Source: Persicaria tinctoria (lineage: Eukaryota > Streptophyta > Magnoliopsida > Caryophyllales > Polygonaceae). Taken from it: a DNA stretch of 64,000 nucleotides. Shown here in pieces: positions 12,801 through 25,883 of this stretch; position 1 is the stretch's first letter, and every line of letters starts with the position of its first letter. The translations under genes were made by a program, and so were the position numbers. The notes under the pieces are model-generated. The model had not been told where the DNA came from. It worked only from the letters and a program-made list of their open reading frames with translations, and made no database searches. The stretch is taken from positions 28,724,620 to 28,788,619 of the forward strand of contig JBANSL010000010.1 in NCBI GenBank assembly GCA_037127255.1, given 5' to 3'.

Positions 12801-14769
12801 TTCATTATAAAGAAAGACATCAATAATAAAAGGAAATAACTTTGCATTAAATAAACTAAAAGAAAGTTTACAATCGAACAAAGACAATTCCGCTCTCGCT
12901 TCACAAACTTCACTCGGCCTCCACCTTCTCTCTCCTACTCGCCTTCTCTTTCTCTCTATTGGCTTGTAGCTTGGATGATTTCATCCATAAAATCCAGCCC
13001 CCTAATTCCTTATTTATATTCTTCTATGTAGCTATTCTAGGATAGAACAACTATATCTAAATCTATCTAATTACTTAAGATAAAACTTGGAAATAAAGGA
13101 AATAAATCTCTAAAGGAATTATATCTAAAATAGGTAAATCCTCCTCCAACTTGATAGATCTTGATAGAATTTGATCTTGTGGATATCACCATTGGATTTT
13201 GGATAGAAACTTAACAAGACCCGGATAGCTCTCGAAATCGGCCACTAGTAGTCACTCGATATCGAGTTGGCTCGCTCGATATCGACCACATTTCTCCGTT
13301 TCTTCAGCAGCAACTCGATCTCTGCTCCAGAAGTGAAAATCAACTTGGTTGTTACTCGATATCGAGTTGGCTTCCTCGATAGCGACCAACGTCTTTCCTT
13401 GCTTCAGCTTGCTTCGTTGATTCCGGGATCTTGGTTCGATATAGGTTACTCGATATCGACATGTGGTAGTCGATATCGACCAACTGTGTTCTTCCTCTTC
13501 CTCGATTCTGGCTAACTCTGGTGAATATCGAGTGACTTACTCGATATTGACTAATGGTAGTACTCGATATCGACCAAGCTGTGTTGACTCAATTTTCTTG
13601 CTTCCAGCTCGATTTGTCCTGGTTCTGCTACTCCTTGACCTCAGACTTCTGTAGTTGACTTTGAGGTTTTCCTCCTTTCTCAGAACTGCTGTAAAATACC
13701 TCAATTTCTGCGAATTTGAAATAGAAACTGGTGTAGATTCCATAATTTGGCAAATAAGCATAAACTACATAGATTCTGTACTATTCTAGCCCAAATGTAT
13801 GAAATGCATGCAGAAACCGTTATAAAAGATAGTATAAAACATGGCGAATTAGGCTCACAACATACGGGTTCGATCGGAAAAAGGGAGGAGAGAGCCCTTA
13901 CCGTGGTTTTCAAAGGGAAACAAGGCGAGGAGGCAGAGTAGCGGCTCGACGGCGCTCGGGAGGTGCTGGGCTGTGGCTTGGTATGAGAGGATTTGTTTGA
14001 AAATTAAAATGGAGGAGGGGAGGCTTGGCGTGGGGGCAAACAGGGAGTGTAGAAGGTCTCTCTTTCTTGTTGTTCCTCTTCTCCAGATCTGAAGAAACTG
14101 AGAGATGGGAGAGTAGTGTTTAGGGGTATGAAACAGATAGTGGAGAGGATGAAATTGGGTATGTGTGGGTTTAATTGGCAATAAAAAAAATAAAAAGAAA
14201 GCTTTTGAGGAATGTGGTACCGTTGAAATGAAAGTCATAAAGGGGATGAAGGGGCTGCAGATTGGCGTGGCATTTCTTGGCTGCTTGCCTAAGATGGGGG
14301 AACATAGGGATGGAGGGAGGAGGATAGTAGGTGGATCTTTTAGCCAAAATTGGGGCAAGATTAGCTGTAGAAGGAGGGAGTGGTTGCTGCTGCTATCCGG
14401 TCAAGAGGAGAGGAAGAGGAGTTTTAGCTTATCAACCATGGGAGGAAAAAGACAAAGGTACGACGTGAACCCAAATTCAAAAATACTTGCCAAAATAAAC
14501 TCCGAAACCCGCTCTCTCGGCTCATCCCGGCTCTATCAAAATAAAATTTAAATCTTCCAATCCGAATTTAATAATAAAATCCGAACATTATTTTCTAATT
14601 CTCGGCATATGAAGGCGGGAGAAAATCTATTTTTCATAAATTTTAAAATTTAGGTGAAATCCGCTTCAAGAGTTTCGAGTTCGATTAAATTGAGGATGCG
14701 TTTTCCTTAGAGTATCTTATTAAAATTCATTTTTCTAAAAATTAAGATTTGAAAATCCGAGGCTTTACA
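9818..14769 (-). repeat. 3' LTR of the LARD element, split by a solo LTR
   Basis: Aligns by eye with 22946-23847 plus 34993-37164. The sequence is interrupted by 11994-13862, and one copy of the duplicated TACGG is left on each side. Long open frames inside (for example 11584-11829 and 13855-14358) also appear in the partner LTR, but they have no family motif and I treat them as non-coding. Confidence 0.85.
11994..13862 (-). mobile_element. Solo LTR of the TCGA-array Athila-like family, TSD TACGG
   Basis: 1869 bp, from TGTTGTTGCAGG to GGCTCACAACA on the plus strand (minus-oriented LTR). It is flanked by TACGG at 11989-11993 and 13863-13867. The empty site is visible in the partner LARD LTR near 36258. 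TCGATATCGA-type palindromes lie at 12230-12410 (U5) and 13200-13590 (U3). The leader hairpin is at 12758-12774. Confidence 0.93.
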
Positions 14770-14782
14770 TCATCCACCTCTA
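14770..14782 (-). other. Polypurine tract of the LARD element
   Basis: Minus strand reads AGAGGTGGATGA immediately before the 3' LTR, the position expected for the plus-strand primer. Confidence 0.6.
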
Positions 14783-17700
14783 AAAACAAGTCTCGTCCCC
14801 GAGACTAAAATCAAAACAAGATAGGGGATGAAGTTTGAAATTGATGAGTCCAAGGACCATGCCAAAGGATCTTAATTGTAATCATCTCGGTTGCGTCTTC
14901 CGGGATTCTCACAACATCCTAGTCACGGTCGTGACATATCCAATTGGCCTTGACAAGTATGCAATAAGCGCCCCTATCACATCCTCGCTCCGACCTTTCG
15001 GAAGTAGCACACTCTAAAAGTTCTACAATATCATCACTAGGTCATAGCAAGCACACTACAAGCACCCTCATAAAATGCTTGTATCCACTTCGTGATGTAT
15101 CATAGAGTTGCTCGGGTTTGAAAAGTTTCAAAGGGGATTCCGCAACTGAAAAAGATTGGCCTCAAAATCGTTGAAATTTTCGATCGAGTTTGGTCTCTAA
15201 AAATCCAAGTTAGTCTTTTTCAAAACCGTTCAAAGCCTTTCAAATCAAGCAAACCTCTCAACTTCAAAACCATTCCAAAGCTTTTCAAAATCTGAGTTGG
15301 TCGCTTCCAAACTCTTTCAAAACCCTTTAGATCTCAAGTTGATCAAGCAAATTCAGAATTCAACAGGTGGAATCATCCACCTCTAAGGGCTAATCCCATA
15401 TTCTCTTCCTAGGTTCCAATCTAAAAAGCAATTCCAATATATGAATCTGTAGTTGTTATCCGAATTGATATAACCAAGACATGCCACCTCATAAACAACC
15501 AACCATCGAGTTTGACCATACCAAAACCATAACATGAATAGTCATTATCAACATTGTCGCACACCAATATATTCAAAACGTCACACTCAACATTAGCATT
15601 TCATGTTCTAGGCGTCAACAAATAAGAATGCATCAAGCAGGAATATCATTTTTGAAAGGGCAACACACAAACACATCGAGCCTCAACCTTATTAGATCGC
15701 ATCAGCATAGTTTCCTACTTACCACTACCAACACAATAGAATTTTGTCCTAATAGGGGTTTCAGTCTAATGGGAAGACAACAAGTCAGCACAACAAAATC
15801 CATTTCAACAAGATTCAGCAAGCCAAGATATTCACCATTTTCATAGCCAAGGATTTAGCCGAAAATGAATTTTGAAATATCAATGCATAGAGGCATCACC
15901 ACAATCATGTTTCAGCAATTCAATGTTCAAGTTATCAACATAGAACCTGTTATGCTCTCATGGTTCAGTAATAGCAAAGTCTAACAACATAGCAAGCACA
16001 AAATATAATCACGGCAACATTTAACTTAACAGGACATCACATATCATTATATCAGGATAACATGCATCCTCATACTATGGACTCTACACTCTACTATCAC
16101 TTAATTCCCAAGTATTTCATATCAGCATATAACATAATTTCACACTAGGTTTATACATCATTACTACACATTGCCTCAAAAAGTCACATGTCATAAATCC
16201 CAAGATACTATCATGCTTAGAAAGTATTGCAGAATATCAAGTTTTGACACAACAAGTCATCTCATTACATCATGCTAATAATAATTCGAGCAAAGGTAGT
16301 ATCATGCCAACATCGCAATATCATACTGTCATATTATCGGGGCAGATAATATCATTATTACCAACACAAGTCAGGATTTCAGTAGGTATAATTCACATTC
16401 TATGAGTAAAAGAATTCAGGCAAGGCTTACCGACACAGAACACTAATCATACCACAAGGTCAATCACATAGAAACACCAAAGCACTAAAATTCATAATCA
16501 TAAGTAGAAGTCAACCAAGTAACGTCCACCACCAGTTCATCATTCAAAGAATCAATGTCAGTTCTGGGACCCGGGGTTTATGGGCCCATCGTGCTTCCGT
16601 TGTGTCGCTCCCGTGCTATTTGGCTAAACGTGCTCTTTTCTACGCCATCGTTCGTCAAAGTATTGTAAGCAAATTTTTAGTTAGCGGAGATAGGGGAGAG
16701 ACAAGGAGGACAACCCGGACTCCCCATGTAACCGAACACAGACCAACTGATGATGACACGACGAAAAAAAACAAGATCCCAACCTAAGGAGGAGTAAGGT
16801 GCCCTTATGGAACTCTACGAGGTCACAAGTGCAGCAAGCAAGACACATGCCAATCATGGAGTAAACTAGTCACATCACTGAACACTAACACATACCTACC
16901 TTGACGAAAAATGTTAACAGATAGGGGCAACCAGAAGCATGATCGAGTTCTGCATGGGGTATAAGGGACTAGCTATCAACTTTTATGTATAAGAGACATG
17001 TATACATGGATGCAACAATAGATTTGTGCGCCATAAGGCTTATGCAGGATCTAGTGAACAACACAGAGCACTACACGCAGGGTAAATTGTTTGTGACAGG
17101 TAAATATAGGCAGGTCATAATCAATGTGGAATCATATGCAGACCTATCGAGATGTTTCATATCAATTGGACTAGAACCATCAAAGGACCATATTAAGCCG
17201 TATAGAAATCATGTCATGCAACAACAACGTTCTTATGATAGGGTAAGTGCGGGACGTCAACATATAATGAGCTATGGTTGGAAAGCAGTCCTCCATGATT
17301 CTAGTAATATCTTGTCAAGGATTCAAGGAATGAGCGCAATCAAGGATAATAGTTGAGGAATAATTTAACACTAAAATCACATTTCACGTATATATGCATC
17401 TACCATGTTGTAGGGTATAACACGCAACTAGATACTCAATTGCTAATTAACATATATCCCACCAAAATACGAATTGATCCAATTAAGCATCGGAAGGGCA
17501 TCATGTGATAAGGACATCAATTCAGATGAGAACACTCATAAGCATGCCACTAATCATACTTAGCATGAGACAACTCTATGGAGGCATAACATTCTAACTG
17601 GATTAATAATATCTAACATGCGTAGACAGTCACAAGATCATGTAAAGAGGGTATAGCAAGGCTATTACAACCTATGACAAGAGTGGTTGAATGAGACGCA

Positions 17701-19398
17701 AGTTGAGCATGTGATCATACAAGTCATATCTCTGCAGGCATAGATTTTACAAGGTACTACATGACAATCACATATGTATATGAATAAGATGCGTCGAGCA
17801 ACTCCACATAATAGTAGGACGAGTCATAAAAGTTTAACCAGGACTACTATTGCACCCAAACATTAGCACATATAAAAGGAATATAAGCGATTGTGATGAA
17901 GGAGTCACGCACATATCATAGTGCGAAACAGGACAATACTCCTAAGGTATCATGCTTCAAAAGGGTGGAATGCTACATTATATGTGCAAGGGTAATCATG
18001 CGAGTGCCTTATAGATATCATGATGTGTGTGTGGTCATGCGAGGGGCCAGATTATTCATTTGTAGAAGCCTTAAGAATGTCAGGGGCATGCAGAGACAAC
18101 ATCGAGTGATGAGATGATAGACACATATTGATATTCACCTAATGCTTAACATGTGTCAAAATAGGCACTGACTCTACAACTGGGTCTATCAATTTCTAAA
18201 CAGTTAAAAAGATTGCACATTAGATATGTTAGAAAGAACACAAGGCTTTGCGAAGTCTATTCCACGAAAGAGCAGATCATAATGCAAGTAGGGCATGAAT
18301 ACACACAAGTCATAATTCACGGGTCCTATAAGATATATTCTAACACGATAAGATGCATGGCTATGCAGCATAGGTTACATGATCATTTGACAACTAGCAC
18401 AAATGAATTGAAGGGATCAACCAATCGTAACGTGACCATATGAAGACAAGGGGGGAATATGGCGGAAACGACAACATGAGCTTAAGGTAGCACAACTTCA
18501 CATGAATATAAAGCATGCAAGTACACAGGTATAGAATGACAGTATACAACCAGGGCACGTATTTAACACATGGATATACCAAGTCACATCGTGATCCTAC
18601 GTGATGCTAGCGATACATGATAAGACATGGGTATCTTTACAGAGTGAACAATACAACATCACGAACGATATATTATAATCATGCTAGGAATTAATGAACC
18701 ATCATAGGAGTACATGGAATGGTACAATACTATCACATCATGGAACAATCATATTCACGTGTTGAAGCAAGCATGACAATTTACCACTCAGCGAGTCATA
18801 TTGGAATTTATAAGCCCTATAGGATACTACAAGCACATATCGAACGCGAGTACAATCAAATTACTTCGACTAGACTCACCGTAGCATTCAGGTGTCATTT
18901 ATATGTGAAAACATAATACTAACTCATGATTCGTACATACGTTCATTCGATTAGCACAACAGTTTGCAAAGAGCCAAATAAGCCACACCGTAATGATTTA
19001 GAAGCATGATAGACATATAGCGGAGTATAACATGGGCCTAAAGCAAGATAGCTAGGCATAGATATGACGGTAGACAATTACAGGTCCATGCAAATATCTA
19101 AACGGTACATGCATAAAATATGAAGTCATGCGTCCGGGGAAATACAAAAGGATACCACTGAGCAGGAGAAAACATCACCGAAATCAGGAAGGTAAGCATG
19201 CTATTGTTTAGTAGTCATAAAGGCACGAGGAGTAGCAAGAGTGAGACTAACATGCTAAGGGTTACACTATCATGATCCTAATCCAAGAGAGTGAGTAAAC
19301 ATCATGCATTCATGCGAGTTCATAACTTGCAACATGTGTTTAATCAATCATTGGTATAATGGTGCGGGGAACCAATGAAATCAAGTTGTGCATGCATG
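14783..19398 (-). other. LARD internal region, left part, non-coding
   Basis: 4.6 kb with no reverse transcriptase, integrase, protease or gag motif in any frame. The longest open frame (16985-17356, plus strand, 123 aa) has no recognisable domain. The DNA is rich in CATG, ACAT and CATGC words and looks unlike coding sequence. It may be a highly decayed coding region or sequence the element carries as non-coding cargo. Confidence 0.6.
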
Positions 19399-19403
19399 GG
19401 GGG

Positions 19404-21476
19404 TGTTGAAAGGAGGAAATCAAGTATGAAATATAATGAAATAGATCAAACCAGACTTAGGCCCCAACATATAAATACAAGACTCCTCCAATGCAGTAAG
19501 AGAAAGTCAGGATCGAATCCACGAGGAAGCACGTCAGCAGTTCTCAGGTAGCTGTAAATCTCACAAACAAAGCAGCAGAAAAGACAGAAACACAGAAACA
19601 AGGAAAGAAACAGAAATAAAAGCAGAAAATAAAGCAAAGCAACAAAGCAAAACAGGAAATAAAGACAAGATAAAAACTAAAAGCAAAGCAAAGGCAAAAA
19701 GGCTCGTCGATCTCGACCACAAGCTCCTCGAGATCGACCACAGATGTCAACAGAAAACAGAAAATCGACGACAACAGAGAAAAGTTCAACTCGACCTAGA
19801 CAAGTCCTACTCGAGATCGACTAGGATGCACTCGATCTCGACAAGCCTTCCTCTGTATCGACTAAAGACAGAAACTTAAAATTGCAGAATTAAACACAAA
19901 CACAGATTTTCGACAGAAATAAACTTCAATATATTAAAAGACTTCCAAAGCCAGGGTTTCAACACCACAACGATAACCATGCAAAGTAACACATAAAGGC
20001 ATAAAAGATCATGCTTTCCATCAAAATAACTTTCGTTATTAACAAATAGGCATATAGAGGCTTTCGCATAAACCCTAATTGTTACTAACCCTTTTCACAT
20101 AATTAATCCAAGTTGCATTAAGATCACTTTGGCTTCAATAACACAAACAAGGATCACCTTTAACTCTCGCAAAAGAATCATGCTCATAGGGATAGAAGAC
20201 GAATTGCATAAAAATATGACCTTTATCGCATCGCCTCACATGGCCACCGTCGGGCTCACCCCAGCCCCAGAAGTGGGTGGACTACTCACGCTTCATCGCA
20301 ATCGCAGACATTGATTTATAAAAAGAAACTTGTATTAAAACTAAATTCAAAAGCCTTTACAATCCTGGCAATCAACTTTCGGAGAAAGCCAAAACCCTAA
20401 AAACCTTAGAACTTCTAAAACTCTATGTGTAATTGTGTCTCTGAATTGGAATTAATGAAAAACCAGCCCCTAGGGCTTTATTTATAGCCTTCTATTCCTT
20501 GCTAATCAAGGATAGAATCTTCTATCTATATCTAAATTTATATCTAAAAGCATAAAAGATAAATAAATAGCTTAAGGGAAATAAATCTAAAAGGGAAAAA
20601 TAAATCTAAACTAGGTAAGTCTTCATGTGTTGATAGATCTCCCTTCCATGGATAGATGATGATAGATCTCGGCCTACTCGACCTCCTTCGTGCCCAAGGA
20701 ATCCCAACTCTACTCGGACTGCTCAAAACCGAGTAACGCGGCTCGACATGGCTACTCGACATCGACCACGGCTACTCGATATCGAGTACCAGGGTTCGTC
20801 GACTTGGTCTGGCTGGGTGACTCTGCTCGACAAGCTCGGACATGGCTCGGAGGTCTGGTCGATATCGACCACGGCTACTCTGTATCGAGTAGAGGTGATC
20901 TGCGTCTTCGTCCTCGGCTTCTCGGCTTGGCACAACTCGTCGACTCCGGACGTGGCTCCTCGATCTCGACCAAGGCTACTCGACATCGAGTAGGATTCCG
21001 GGAGTCGGGTTGTCTCTGACTCAGTGTCCTTGATCAGCTCTGCTCGACAAAGTTGGTCGATATCGAGTAAGATGTACTCGATATCGAGTACACTTGGCTT
21101 CAACTTTCTGCTCTGTTCTTGAAACACACTTTCCCGAGTCGTCGTTCGTCGGATTGACGCATATGACAATGCGTTGGAAAGCTCTTTTCGAGGGCTACAA
21201 CTCTCATGAAGACATCAAAGCTTGATTCAGAACGAATGATGGTGAAATATGGCCTTTTCTCCAGCTGCACCATTCTTAGCTTCTCCATGAGTTTCCTTTA
21301 AGCTCCAAAGTGCGTCCGATTTCTGCGAAATATAACCAAAACTTGTGTAGACCTCCATATATTGCAAATAAGTGTAAACTACACAGATTCTGTATTGTTC
21401 TAACCCAACTTTATGAAATGTATGCAGAAATCGATACAAAAGTAGATGTAAAACATGGCAAATTAGGCTCACAACA
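19404..21476 (-). mobile_element. Solo LTR of the TCGA-array family, TSD GGGGG
   Basis: 2073 bp, from TGTTGAAAGGAGG to GGCTCACAACA. Both sides abut runs of six G (19398-19403 and 21477-21482), so a GGGGG TSD fits, though homopolymer flanks are weaker proof. Arrays are at 19700-19865 (mostly TCGATCTCGA and TCGAGATCGA) and 20740-21090 (mixed, including TCGATATCGA and TCGACATCGA). Confidence 0.88.
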
Positions 21477-21482
21477 GGGGGG

Positions 21483-22929
21483 TATGACATGAATACAACG
21501 AAGTACACCATGAGACCTAAACAAGGTGGCCAAGCATGGATACATAATGACATACAACCACAAATCCACATTAAGGATCATCATTATAATATATGCTGGG
21601 AATACCACATCATGTCGAGTCATGCATATACAAAACCAGGAATCATAGTGGTGTGTGCTTGTGCGGCGTGTCAGGTCATATATTCATGAAAGTATGTGAG
21701 AAGCATGAATTTCATCATGGCATGACAGTTGGGGAAACATGTTGGAAATTAGGCGTCGTATGAATCAGGTTGAACATCTAGTTGTAACACACACTCATCA
21801 AGTAAAGAACTCACTCTATCAGGATATCATAATGGAAGGATCACACTATCATGAGCCTATTTGCAGAGAGGACATTAATCATGCGGTTTCCTAACATATG
21901 ACACATACATTTATGCACTAATATGCCAATGCGATATATTAAGTAGATTATGCGGGGATGATATGGGGGCATAACATATGTAACACGGACCTAAACAAGG
22001 GCTAAACATGGACATCAAGACATGTAGGCATAATTTCACACTAAGGATCAATCCGCAAGTGTAGGGGGTAGTACATATAGAATTATACAATCATGGACGA
22101 AGAGACTAAGATAACCCGATAGAGATCTACAAGGGCGACTCTGATTCAGTCTCATTGGCTCCATGACTCATTTCCCGTTGACTCCATGACTCATTTCCCG
22201 TGGAATATTCGTGTAACTCTTGAGTAGGATAGCAAAGGGCTCAAGTAAACCACGCACTCCAATACAACCTCAAATGTGGTTATTCCTCCCAATTTCCCGT
22301 ATATCACACCGACATCGCAAGAAAAGCTCAATAAAGACGTTTAGTAAGGTCGGGAAAAGAAGACCGAAGAAGGAAGTAGTTAGGCTTAAGAGATCAAAGG
22401 CAATCCCACAAGGACTGGGATCCCGACTCTATAATGGAAGAAGGTCTCCCCCGCTATTCCATTCACATAGGCATTTAACACAAGATTCGCAGTCAGAATT
22501 ATCAACCGGATCTCCAATTTAAGCAAACAGCACTCAGCACAGAACAATCAACAATCAAGCTATCCTAAGGCCGCCCTTCAAGGGGCGATTGACCGAAGGG
22601 GTAAAACCTCACGGTCTCTACCTAACTCGCCACTCAAGCCACTACGGCTCAATCCCTTGGAGTCTTGTAGGATCATCTGTAGGGAACAAGCTATATTTTT
22701 TCCTACCCGTTCCCAACTACATCTAATAGGGATGGTCTAGCGCGTTTACTACTCCTTCATTTCCCTTTGTTTGATTACCGTATTTATTGAGTCAAGTTCA
22801 TATTTAGTCCATTTGAGTTAGCCATATTAAATTCATTTTGCCCTTTCTAAAACATTTTGAAAACCATTTAAAAACCTTGGGTCATTTTCAAAACCATTTC
22901 AACCTATCATACTCGGTTTGTAAAACCTC
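21483..22929 (-). other. LARD internal region, right part (5' leader side), non-coding
   Basis: No coding domain. A unit of about 23 bp containing GACTCCATGACTCATTTCCC is repeated in tandem near 22158-22202. The 100 bp nearest the LTR are rich in AAAACCATTT words. As the leader of the transcript this would hold packaging signals, but none is recognised. Confidence 0.55.
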
Positions 22930-22941
22930 GCTCTGATACCA
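22930..22941 (-). other. Primer binding site, tRNA-iMet type
   Basis: The minus strand reads TGGTATCAGAGC, a perfect match to the standard plant initiator-Met primer site, four bases inside the LTR edge at 22946. It fixes the direction of the LARD element. Confidence 0.9.
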
Positions 22942-24834
22942 TCTTTGTAACGGCCCGAGATTATGATTCTCGGGTTACGTTTCGAGGGATAAAACCCCTC
23001 GTTAGGATCTTGCGCCCCGAGTACAGGTTGAAGGTTTGAAATTCTATCATAACATTTTAAAGTGGGATTTCATACCCAAAATTCGAAGGGATTGTTGGAA
23101 TCTCCGGGGAAGTCCCCTGTACCTGTCATATGTCTAAGCGTGGAAAACCAGCAACCATGCAAATAGCAGAATCAAGGTGTAATACAAGAGGGTGCCACGA
23201 CAGAGTCGGGTCAAAACCAAATCAATAAGAGTATTTATTGAAATGTAAGGTTAGACCATGTCTTTGCAATCGCCCAAGAGAGTTCCCACGTCATAGAAGA
23301 AAAGAACAATCATGTTGCAAAACAAACCTAAAAAAATATGTATGCGGGGCGGTGTTAGATCGAAGCCCTACGCAAAGTAATACCAAACCAACAGACACAT
23401 ACACACACTAGTCCTAATAAAGATGCTTCTAGATGCAAGGCGAAATATTAACACACTAACATGCTCCTAAGATCAAGTGCATAAATATAATAAGGCCTTA
23501 GCACCGAATACCAAGTGGTATATCCCTCTCCTACCTCCACCCCCTTCCGATAGGACGGAGACTGGCCAGCTCGTGAATGCATTCCATTATAATCGGGCGA
23601 CACGCATGCCCAACCCGCTCCAAAATAAAGCCCGCATGCATCTCATAATATAAGGAAGTTTCATGACTTGATTGACTCAAGACAGGACCCGATGGGACTG
23701 GGTCGTCCTATAACCCTAGCAATGACTCTAGTTACTTCACAGATAACGGTTGTTCTATTTACAAAAGCAATGAGTAAACGAATGCTCAATCATGAGTGCA
23801 ATCCTAGCAGGATACTAAATGGCATGCTTTATTATGAATGCAAGCACTGTTATGAGCTGAATCCGCCATGTTTTACATTAACTTTTATATCGATTTCTGC
23901 ATACATTTCATTCATTTGGGCTAAGATAGTACATAATCTAGGTAGTTTATGTTTATTTGCCAAATTATGGAATCTACACCAGTTTCTGTTTAAATTCGCA
24001 GAATTCGAGTCGTTTTACAGCAATTCTAAGGACGGTCAGAAAAGCTCGGGAATCCACTACAGAGGTCAAAGGTCAAAGAAGCAGCGGAACAAGTCGAATC
24101 AAGCTGAGAGTCCAGGTTACTCGATCTCGAGTGAACCTTACTCGATCTCGACGAACATGTCCGAGCACAGGCCTTGTCGACTAAGAGCAGTGTCGAGAGC
24201 CAGACCAACCCAACTCCGGAAGCCAACTCGATCTCGAGTACAGCTTGTCGAGATCTACAAAGCCTAGACGCCATACCCGGAGTCGATGTAGCTGTGCCAT
24301 GCCGAGGAGCCGAGGACGAAGACGCCGAGCACAACTCTACTCGATCTCGATGAGACCTTATCGAGATCGACGAGCCACCCTGCGCCTGTCCGAGTCCATG
24401 CCGAGGAGGAGTCCTCGACATCACCAGAGAGGCATCCTCGACCACAACCCTAGTCGATCGACAACGCCCAGGAGCCCAGATCCGAGCCTCTCGAGCAGAG
24501 TCGCCCGAGATGTCCAATCGACGACGAATCCTAGTCGAGATCGACGAGCCCTTGTCGAGATCGAGTAGGCCAGCTTCTGGAAACGCGTCGCCGTGAGCAA
24601 TCCTTGTCGAGCTGGGATTCCTTGGAGCCTAAGGAAGTCGAGAAGGCCGAGATTCTATCCTACATCTATCAAGTTCTGTCTATGGAAGGAAGATCTATCA
24701 ACATGAAGACATACTACCTAGTTTAGATATAGTTTTCCTTTAAAGATTTATTTCCCTTAAGCATTTTATTTATCTTTAAGCTTTAAGTAGATATAGATAG
24801 GAGATTCTATCCTTGATTAGCAAGGAATAGAAGA

Positions 24835-24843
24835 CTATAAATA
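24835..24843 (+). promoter_or_regulatory. TATA box of the 5' LTR promoter
   Basis: CTATAAATA in a short segment (AAGACTATAAATA) conserved among LTR copies. Transcription would start roughly 30 bp downstream, near the start of the conserved leader block. Confidence 0.6.
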
Positions 24844-24943
24844 CAACCCTAGGGGCTGGTTTTTCATTCATTCAATTTCAGAGACAATTAGTTACATATA
24901 GAGAGAGAACTTGAATGAGGCGTGAGTAGTCCACCCACTTCTG

Positions 24944-24959
24944 GGGCTGGGGTGAGCCC
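24944..24959 (+). other. Conserved leader hairpin (5' LTR copy)
   Basis: GGGCT-GGGGTG-AGCCC can form a 5-bp stem, inside an outer CCACC...GGTGG pairing. Divergent LTR copies have GTCGGG-GTGAG-CCCGAC at the same place. It would lie in the R/U5 leader of the RNA. Confidence 0.5.
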
Positions 24960-25803
24960 GACGGTGGCCATGTGAGGTGATGCGGTAAAGGTCAGATCTT
25001 TTTATGCAATTCGTCTTCTATCCCTATGAGCATGATTCTTTTGCGAGAGTTGAAGGTGATCATTGTTTGTGTTATTGAAGCGAAAGTGATCTTAATGCAA
25101 CTTGGATTAAGTATGTAAAAAGGGTTAGTAACAATTAGGGTTTATGCGAAAGCCTGTATATGCATATTTGTTAATAACGAAAGTTGTTTGATGGAAAGCA
25201 TGATCTTTTATGCCTTTATGTGTTACTTTGCATGGTTATCGTTGTGGTGTTGATACCCTGGTCTTGGAAGTCGTTTTATTATATTGAATTTTTTCTGTCA
25301 AATTTCTGAGTTCTGTGTCCGAATCTGCAAGTTTTCATTTTCTGAGTTTTCCAGTCGATATAGAGGAGAAGCTTGTCGAGATCGAGTAGGACTGTAGTCG
25401 ATCTCGAGTACAGTTTGTCTAGGTCGAGTTGAACTTCTACTTCTGTTGTCGATTTTGCAGTTTCTGTCTTCACTGTTGGTAGTCGATCTCGAGTAGGATT
25501 TAATCGAGATCGAGTACGTCTGTTGTCTTGCTTTGTTCTTTACTTTCTTTCGTTATTTTCTGTCTTTTCCTTTGTTTCTATTCTGCTTTGTCTTTTCTAC
25601 TTTTATTTCTGTCTTTCTGCTGCTTTGTCTGTGAGATCTACGGCTACCTAAGAACTGCTGACGTGCTTCCTCGTGCATTTGATCCTGACAACCTTCTACT
25701 ACAACGGGAGGAAGTCTTGTATTTATTTGTTGAGACAGGGAAGTCAGTCTGATCTATACTTTACATTTATTTCATACTTGACCATCCTTCTGCAACAACA
25801 AAT

Positions 25804-25821
25804 TGGTGCCGTTGCCGGGGA
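25804..25821 (+). other. Primer binding site, tRNA-Asp type
   Basis: TGGTGCCGTTGCCGGGGA lies three bases after the LTR. It differs by one base (T for C) from TGGCGCCGTTGCCGGGGA, the complement of the plant tRNA-Asp 3' end that Athila/Tat elements use. Confidence 0.85.
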
Positions 25822-25883
25822 AGCTATCAATCGCGCCTTAGGTAGTCAGTTCTCACTTTTTCTTTGAAGTAATTTGCATGTGT

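Larger units (their letters stand above)
23848..25800 (+). repeat. 5' LTR of the Athila-like element
   Basis: 1953 bp, TGTTATGAGC...CAACAACA. U3 carries a palindrome array at 24117-24565, U5 another at 25352-25530. A TATA box (CTATAAATA) is at 24835-24843. Compared with the 3' LTR it lacks about 70 bp of leader after 24905 and about 23 bp of array near 24455. Confidence 0.93.

Noticed and set aside
13855..14358. 167-aa open frame on the minus strand (and similar ones at 36399-36947)
   Set aside because: They lie in the LARD LTRs, differ in frame between the two LTR copies, and have no domain; they look like chance open frames in GA/CT-rich DNA.
17893..18117. Small open frames in the LARD interior (16985-17356, 17893-18117, 18213-18443)
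   Set aside because: No shared motif, no matching copy, codon content looks random.
20723..21169. 148-aa minus-strand frame
   Set aside because: Array-derived, as above, inside a solo LTR.
24026..24517. 163-aa and 139-aa Ser/Arg-rich frames on the minus strand (24026-24517, 33122-33541)
   Set aside because: They follow the TCGA palindrome arrays, which have almost no stop codons on either strand; no family motif.
24117..24565. CRISPR-like array
   Set aside because: Spacing is irregular, units are 10-14 bp and eukaryotic LTR context is clear.
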